Source: JBBCJT01 sp037190665 | GTDB lineage: Bacteria; Pseudomonadota; Alphaproteobacteria; Acetobacterales; Acetobacteraceae | Length of the DNA stretch: 9,360 bases | Direction: 5' to 3' | Assembly: GCA_037190665.1 (NCBI GenBank) | Contig: JBBCJT010000152.1 | Span: 1-9,360, forward strand | Part shown: in pieces, positions 6,412 to 9,360 of the stretch | Layout of the letters: each line of letters begins with the position of its first letter | How positions within the stretch are numbered: the first letter of the stretch is position 1 | Notes under the pieces: model-generated | Databases searched by the model: none | Told to the model about the DNA's origin: nothing | What the model saw: the letters and a program-made list of their open reading frames with translations, nothing else | Translations under genes and position numbers: made by a program

Positions 6412-7053
6412 ATGACGGAAACGGACCTGATCGCCGGCCTGCGCGCGGGGGACCGCGCCGCCTACCGCACGCTGGTGCGGCTGCACCACGCGAACCTCAT
6501 CCGCCTCGCCGCGCTGTTCGCGCGCGGCAACCGGGCCACGGCGGAGGAGGTGGTGCAGGAGGCGTGGATCGTCGCGCTGACCGATATCGCCCGCTTCCAG
6601 GGCGCGTCCTCGGTGCGCGCGTGGCTCGGCGGGATCGTGGTGCACAAGGCCAAGTCCCGCGCGCGGCGCGACGGCCGGATGGTCGCCTTCAGCGAGCTTG
6701 CCGCCGCCGAGACCGCAAGCGACGAACCGGCCGTGGACCCGGATCGTTTCCTGCCGGACGGGCACTGGGCCGGCGCGCCCACGCCGTGGGAGCAGATCAC
6801 GCCGGAACGCGAGGCCGCAGGGCGGGAGGAGGCGGGCGCGCTGGCCGCCGCGCTCGACACCCTGCCCGCGGCGCAGCGCGGCGTGGTGCTGCTGGCCGAC
6901 GTGCACGGCATGGAAGCGCCGGAGGTCTGCGCCGCGCTGGGCATCACCGAGGCGAACCGCCGCGTGCTGCTGCACCGCGCCCGCGCGCGGCTGCGCACGG
7001 CGCTGGAGGCGCGTAACGTCGTGCCGCCCGCGCGCGACAGGGGAGAACCATGA
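6412..7053 (+). CDS. ECF-type RNA polymerase sigma factor
   Basis: The 213-residue product starts MTETDLIAGLRAGDRAAYRT. Sigma region 2 spans roughly residues 13-85 (RLHHANLIRLAALF, AEEVVQEAWIVALTDIARFQ, the core-binding and -10 recognition part). Region 4 spans about 145-197 (LDTLPAAQRGVVLLADVHGM, then a helix-turn-helix ending NRRVLLHRARARLRTALE) and reads the -35 element. The linker of about 60 residues is somewhat long. It would redirect RNA polymerase to a small stress regulon. The ATG at 6412 fits the usual start of the family; no SD is visible because the degenerate last copy of the 27-bp repeat runs right up to the start, so leaderless or weak initiation is possible. It overlaps the next gene by ATGA, the classic sigma/anti-sigma arrangement. 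The specific ECF group was not determined. Confidence 0.92.
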   Translation: MTETDLIAGLRAGDRAAYRTLVRLHHANLIRLAALFARGNRATAEEVVQEAWIVALTDIARFQGASSVRAWLGGIVVHKAKSRARRDGRMVAFSELAAAETASDEPAVDPDRFLPDGHWAGAPTPWEQITPEREAAGREEAGALAAALDTLPAAQRGVVLLADVHGMEAPEVCAALGITEANRRVLLHRARARLRTALEARNVVPPARDRGEP

Positions 7054-7280
7054 TGCGATTGACCTGCCGGGAGGTCACCGAACGCGCGAGCGAGCTGCTG
7101 GACGGCACCCTGTCGCCGGTGGAACGGCTCACGCTTCGCGCTCACCTCGCCGTGTGCCGCAACTGCCGCGCCTATCTGGACCAGCTCCGCCGCACGGTGG
7201 CGTCGCTGCGGACCCTGAGCGAGCCGCTGGCGGAGGACGAAGCGGAGCGGCTGCTGGACCGCATCCTGCCGTCGCGATGA
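7050..7280 (+). CDS. Short zinc-finger (ZAS/zf-HC2) anti-sigma factor
   Basis: The 76-residue protein carries the zinc-binding anti-sigma motif: Cys6 in LTCREV, then H32-x3-C36-x2-C39 in AHLAVCRNC. Such domains wrap the cognate ECF sigma factor and release it on a redox or other signal, because the CxxC cysteines can respond to oxidants. There is no membrane segment and the protein ends soon after the domain, so it should be a soluble cytoplasmic anti-sigma factor rather than the more common membrane-anchored kind. The ATG at 7050 overlaps the sigma gene stop and has GGGGAG upstream; the next codon is also ATG (7053), so the true start may be one residue later. A terminator follows about 60 nt downstream. 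Confidence 0.9.
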   Translation: MMRLTCREVTERASELLDGTLSPVERLTLRAHLAVCRNCRAYLDQLRRTVASLRTLSEPLAEDEAERLLDRILPSR

Positions 7281-7342
7281 TAGGTATTATATCCTTGCAT
7301 TGCGCGTGGTCTCGGGCCAGGATGCGCCGCTGATCCGGCCCT

Positions 7343-7380
7343 GCGTCCGCGCGTTCGTGCGGGCGCGTTTGCTGTTGTTT
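7343..7380 (+). terminator. Rho-independent terminator of the sigma/anti-sigma operon
   Basis: A 10-bp stem pairs 7343-7352 with 7357-7366 (two G-U pairs) around a GTTC loop. It is followed by a T-rich run GTTTGCTGTTGTTT at 7367-7380. It lies 63 nt after the anti-sigma stop and is the best-formed + strand terminator in the window. Confidence 0.75.
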
Positions 7381-7412
7381 GCCGGCCCGGCAAGGCAGAC
7401 TGCGAACCCGGT

Positions 7413-7441
7413 TAAAGCCCTAAAGTGCTAAAGCCCTAAAG
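7413..7441. repeat. Two AT-rich 13-bp direct repeats, 16-bp period
   Basis: TAAAGCCCTAAAG occurs exactly at 7413-7425 and 7429-7441, separated by TGC. The submotif CTAAAG occurs three times in all. The run of A/T-rich motifs stands out in very GC-rich DNA, lies between the sigma-operon terminator and the start of the beta-lactamase-family gene, and could be an operator for that gene. No matching protein is known to me. Confidence 0.6.
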
Positions 7442-7451
7442 GCAAATCATC

Positions 7452-7501
7452 CCACAACCATAGCGACTGACTCCGTCTCGGGCTTCGTGCCATCGTTGTG
7501 G
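7452..7501 (+). promoter_or_regulatory. Inverted repeat in the probable 5' leader of the hydrolase gene
   Basis: Positions 7452-7461 (CCACAACCAT) and 7492-7501 (ATCGTTGTGG) pair at nine of ten positions with a 30-nt loop. The right arm lies 22 nt before the ribosome binding site. It may be a leader hairpin or half-sites of an operator. I see no convincing promoter hexamers in this stretch, and the rest of 7281-7536 outside the terminator and repeats holds nothing I can name. Confidence 0.3.
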
Positions 7502-7523
7502 CGGGCCAACCCCCTGCCCCCAC

Positions 7524-7528
7524 GAGGA
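7524..7528 (+). promoter_or_regulatory. Ribosome binding site deciding the hydrolase start
   Basis: GAGGA lies 8 nt before ATG 7537, giving an N-terminus that is immediately a signal peptide. The alternative GTG at 7498 would add 13 proline/arginine-rich residues ahead of it and lacks an SD. Confidence 0.6.
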
Positions 7529-7536
7529 AACGTCCC

Positions 7537-8823
7537 ATGATGCACCGCCGCCACTGGCTGCTTGGCGCGACGCTTGCCGTTGCGCTAGCCGCCCCTGCGC
7601 TCGCCTTCACGCCGGAGAAGGTGAAACAGGCGCTCGACGCGCAGCTCTCCCGCCTTGTCGAGAACAACACCACGCCGGGCGTGGTCGCGCTGATCCTGCA
7701 CGAAGGCCGGCCGATCTATCGCGGCGCCGCGGGGCGGCGCGATCCGGCCGCCGCGGGGCGGCGCGATCCGGCCGCCGCGGAGCCGATCGGCGATGCGCAG
7801 CTCTTCCGCCTGGCGTCGATGACCAAGGTCGTCACCGCCGCCGCCGCGATGATCCTGGTGGATGACGGCAAGCTGCGGCTGGACGATCCGGTCAGCAAAT
7901 ACCTGCCCGAGTTCGCGAACCTGCAGGTGCTGCAGGCGGATGGCACGCGCGTGCCGGCGAAGCGCCCGCCGACGGTGCAGGAGCTGCTGACCCATCAGGC
8001 CGGCTTCTCCTACAACTTCCTCAAGACGCCCGGCATCGCCGAGGCCTACGCGCAGGCCGGCGTGACCGACGGGCTCGCCTATGTGGACATCGGCTCGCAG
8101 CAGGCGCGCGCGGCGCTCGCGCAGGCGCCCCTCGCCTACCAGCCCGGCGAAGGCTGGCAGTACTCGCTCGCGACCGACGTGCTCGGCTGGGTGATCGAGG
8201 CCGCGTCGGGCCAGACGCTGGATGCCTTCATCGCCGCGCGCATCGCCCAGCCGCTGAAGCTCGCCAATTACGGCTTCCGCTTCGCCGAGGCGCGGCGCAA
8301 CGAGGTGGTGGTGCCGACCACGCCGGTCGATGGCGGCGGGCTGCGCGTGCCGGCGGCGGGCAACGAGCGGCTGAAGTATCCGGGCGAGGACCGCTACGCG
8401 ATCGGCGACCGCGACCGCATCTTCAGCGCCACCGCCTATCCTTCGGGCGGCGGCGGGTCCTCGGGCACGATCGGCGACTACGCGCGCATCCTCCAGATGC
8501 TGGCCAATGGCGGCGAGCTGGACGGGGTGCGCATCCTCAAGCCCGAGAGCGTCGCGCTGATGACGCGCAATCACACCGGCGACCGGCCCACGCTGCGCGG
8601 TCCCGGCTGGGGCCATGGCTTCGGCGTGGGCGTGGTGACCGACCAGGCCGCCGCGAAGACCGGCCTGCCCACGGGAAGCTGGGGCTGGGGCGGCATCTGG
8701 GGCACGCAGTTCTGGGTCGATCCGGAGAACAAGGTCGTCGGCGTGGTGATGACGCAGACGGCGCTGATCGGCTCCGGCCCGATCACCGCCAGCGTGCGGG
8801 AGGCGTTCTACAGCGCGAAGTGA
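7537..8823 (+). CDS. Exported serine hydrolase of the beta-lactamase / penicillin-binding protein family
   Basis: The 428-residue protein belongs to the class C beta-lactamase-like group, which also contains esterases and D-aminopeptidases. It starts MMHRRHWLLGATLAVALAAP, an export signal with likely cleavage after ALA (before FTPEK); the RR pair gives it a possible Tat character. The nucleophile motif S-M-T-K is at residues 94-97 in LFRLASMTKVVTA. The second motif is YSL (Tyr209) in GWQYSLATDVLGWV. The third is replaced by WGWGGIWGTQFWVDP around 382-396, as in esterase-like members, not a KTG. This argues for an esterase or peptidase more than a resistance enzyme. An exact 24-bp duplication lengthens the loop before the nucleophile. 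ATG 7537 is chosen over GTG 7498 because GAGGA lies 8 nt upstream and the signal peptide begins there. It is a single gene, with hairpins downstream. Confidence 0.9.
   Translation: MMHRRHWLLGATLAVALAAPALAFTPEKVKQALDAQLSRLVENNTTPGVVALILHEGRPIYRGAAGRRDPAAAGRRDPAAAEPIGDAQLFRLASMTKVVTAAAAMILVDDGKLRLDDPVSKYLPEFANLQVLQADGTRVPAKRPPTVQELLTHQAGFSYNFLKTPGIAEAYAQAGVTDGLAYVDIGSQQARAALAQAPLAYQPGEGWQYSLATDVLGWVIEAASGQTLDAFIAARIAQPLKLANYGFRFAEARRNEVVVPTTPVDGGGLRVPAAGNERLKYPGEDRYAIGDRDRIFSATAYPSGGGGSSGTIGDYARILQMLANGGELDGVRILKPESVALMTRNHTGDRPTLRGPGWGHGFGVGVVTDQAAAKTGLPTGSWGWGGIWGTQFWVDPENKVVGVVMTQTALIGSGPITASVREAFYSAK
7732..7779 (+). repeat. Exact 24-bp tandem duplication inside the hydrolase gene
   Basis: Two identical 24-bp units at 7732-7755 and 7756-7779 each encode GRRDPAAA in frame. 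They sit in the loop between the first beta strands and the S-M-T-K nucleophile motif. The lack of any difference between units suggests a recent slippage event or active length variation. Confidence 0.9.
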
Positions 8824-8831
8824 GCAAGACC

Positions 8832-8856
8832 CCCTCTCCCACCCCGCGGGAGAGGG
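8832..8856 (+). repeat. Hairpin after the hydrolase gene (dispersed-repeat-like)
   Basis: CCCTCTCCC (8832-8840) pairs perfectly with GGGAGAGGG (8848-8856) over 9 bp with a 7-nt loop, 9 nt after the stop at 8823. There is no T-run. It resembles the CCCTCTCCC/GGGAGAGGG dispersed palindromes common in GC-rich proteobacterial intergenic regions and may end or stabilise the transcript. Confidence 0.65.
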
Positions 8857-8922
8857 TTCGGGTCAGGGTGCGTCCGTCAGCGAGACGATGAGGCTGTCGC
8901 CTGCGGACAAGGCCCTCACCCT

Positions 8923-8938
8923 CCCGCGCAAGCGCGGG
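8923..8938. repeat. Small GC hairpin in the convergent gap
   Basis: CCCGCGC (8923-8929) pairs with GCGCGGG (8932-8938) over 7 bp with an AA loop. It sits between the two larger CCCTCTCCC-type hairpins, as in compound palindromic repeats. Confidence 0.55.
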
Positions 8939-8941
8939 CCC

Positions 8942-8969
8942 CTCCCTCTCCCGCAGGCGGGAGAGGGAG
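8942..8969 (-). terminator. Strong hairpin at the end of the minus-strand hydrolase gene
   Basis: A perfect 13-bp stem pairs 8942-8954 with 8957-8969, with only two unpaired bases (AG) on paper. It begins three bases beyond the stop of the minus-strand gene (8975-8973). It lacks a T-run, so it may act as a 3'-end protector or a factor-assisted terminator; it shares its CCCTCTCCC arm with the hairpin at 8832-8856. Confidence 0.6.
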
Positions 8970-8972
8970 AAC

Positions 8973-9360
8973 TCAGGCGGTGAAGCTCTCGCCCACTTTG
9001 GGCACCCGGACCCGCAGCGCGGCCTGATCGCCCATCTCGTGCAGGAAATCGTCCGCCGACTGCGCCAGCACCGGGAAGGTCGCGTAGTGGCAGGGCACGA
9101 TGGTCTTGACCGCCGGCAGGAAGCGCTTGGCCGCCATCGCCGCGGTGCGCGCGCCCATGGTGAAGCGGTCGCCGATCGGCATGATCGCCACCGCCGGCTG
9201 ATAGATCTCCGCAATCAGTCCCATGTCCGAGAAGATGTCGGTGTCGCCCAGGTGGTAGACCGTCGGCTCGGAGGCCGATTTCGGCGTGATGACCACGCCG
9301 TTCGGCAGGCCGAGCGTCTGGATCACCCCGTTCGCGTCCGCCTCCGACGACGAATGGAAG
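8973..9360 (-). CDS. UPF0173-type metal-dependent hydrolase (C-terminal part, 5' end outside window)
   Basis: The frame enters from the right edge and ends with TGA at 8975-8973, giving about 129 residues. It matches the metallo-beta-lactamase-fold UPF0173 family: HSSS near the visible start, VVITPKSASEPTVYHLGDTD with the metal-site H-x-G-D-T-D, VAIMPIGDRFTMG, and VPCHYATFPVLAQ with a late metal-site histidine. The N-terminal H-x-H-x-D-H motif would lie beyond the window. An apparent internal GTG at 9326 is not the start because the homologous frame continues upstream. Substrate is unknown for this family. The gene is convergent with the serine hydrolase gene. Confidence 0.9.
   Translation of the reverse strand, partial: FHSSSEADANGVIQTLGLPNGVVITPKSASEPTVYHLGDTDIFSDMGLIAEIYQPAVAIMPIGDRFTMGARTAAMAAKRFLPAVKTIVPCHYATFPVLAQSADDFLHEMGDQAALRVRVPKVGESFTA

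Noticed and set aside
6300..7053. Extended versions of the sigma factor starting far upstream (such as from 5875) with repeat-encoded N-terminal residues.
   Set aside because: The extension is the translated 27-bp repeat plus antisense of the DoxX-like gene; the family N-terminus begins at 6412.
7286..7291. Perfect minus-strand TATAAT just after the anti-sigma gene, a possible antisense promoter.
   Set aside because: The hexamer 17 nt upstream (CGAGAC) is a poor -35 and no minus-strand gene would be served; kept only as a curiosity.
7537..8823. A true antibiotic-resistance class C beta-lactamase.
   Set aside because: The SxxK and Y-S motifs are present, but the third motif is W-G-G-x-x-G-T and not KTG, and there is no regulator or resistance context, so an esterase/peptidase-like hydrolase is more likely.

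Overview
The window is very GC-rich with strong third-position G/C bias and long antisense shadow frames. Gene content fits a proteobacterium, most likely an alphaproteobacterium of the Rhodospirillales/Acetobacteraceae type. This placement is an inference from composition, protein flavour and a match to the alphaproteobacterial 16S rRNA tail; it was not searched.

Layout. (1) Positions 1-92 hold the last codons of an unidentified + strand gene. (2) Positions 110-265 hold a compact minus-strand unit: an almost ideal, extended Shine-Dalgarno (17 nt complementary to the 16S 3' end), a 25-codon ORF starting with GTG, a hairpin directly after its stop, and a terminator-like hairpin. It ends in a non-coding gap, so it looks like a stand-alone small mRNA or regulatory RNA. 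(3) Positions 318-4754 carry the histidine utilisation genes hutU, hutH and hutI on the + strand. Catalytic residues are in place, and hutU/hutH overlap by ATGA. Together they take histidine to urocanate, imidazolonepropionate and formiminoglutamate. The later steps (hutG or hutF) and the usual repressor hutC are not here. (4) Positions 4700-6267 read on the minus strand: a DoxX-like membrane protein followed by a 1-nt-overlapping OpgC-like acyltransferase whose end overlaps the end of hutI by 55 nt. (5) Divergent from these, positions 6412-7280 encode an ECF-type sigma factor and a short, soluble zinc-finger (ZAS) anti-sigma factor overlapping by ATGA, followed by a good terminator. A 27-bp tandem repeat fills the divergent intergenic region. 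(6) Positions 7537-8823 encode an exported serine beta-lactamase-family hydrolase with an exact 24-bp internal duplication. (7) Positions 8832-8969 are a cluster of hairpins, followed by the C-terminal part of a UPF0173-type metallo-hydrolase on the minus strand that runs off the window.

Most genes are ordinary. The observation most deserving of follow-up is the minus-strand small unit upstream of hutU. Its SD copies the full complement of the 16S tail, and its coding region contains a mimic of the 16S tail able to pair with that SD over 10 bp, which suggests a self-sequestering translational switch.
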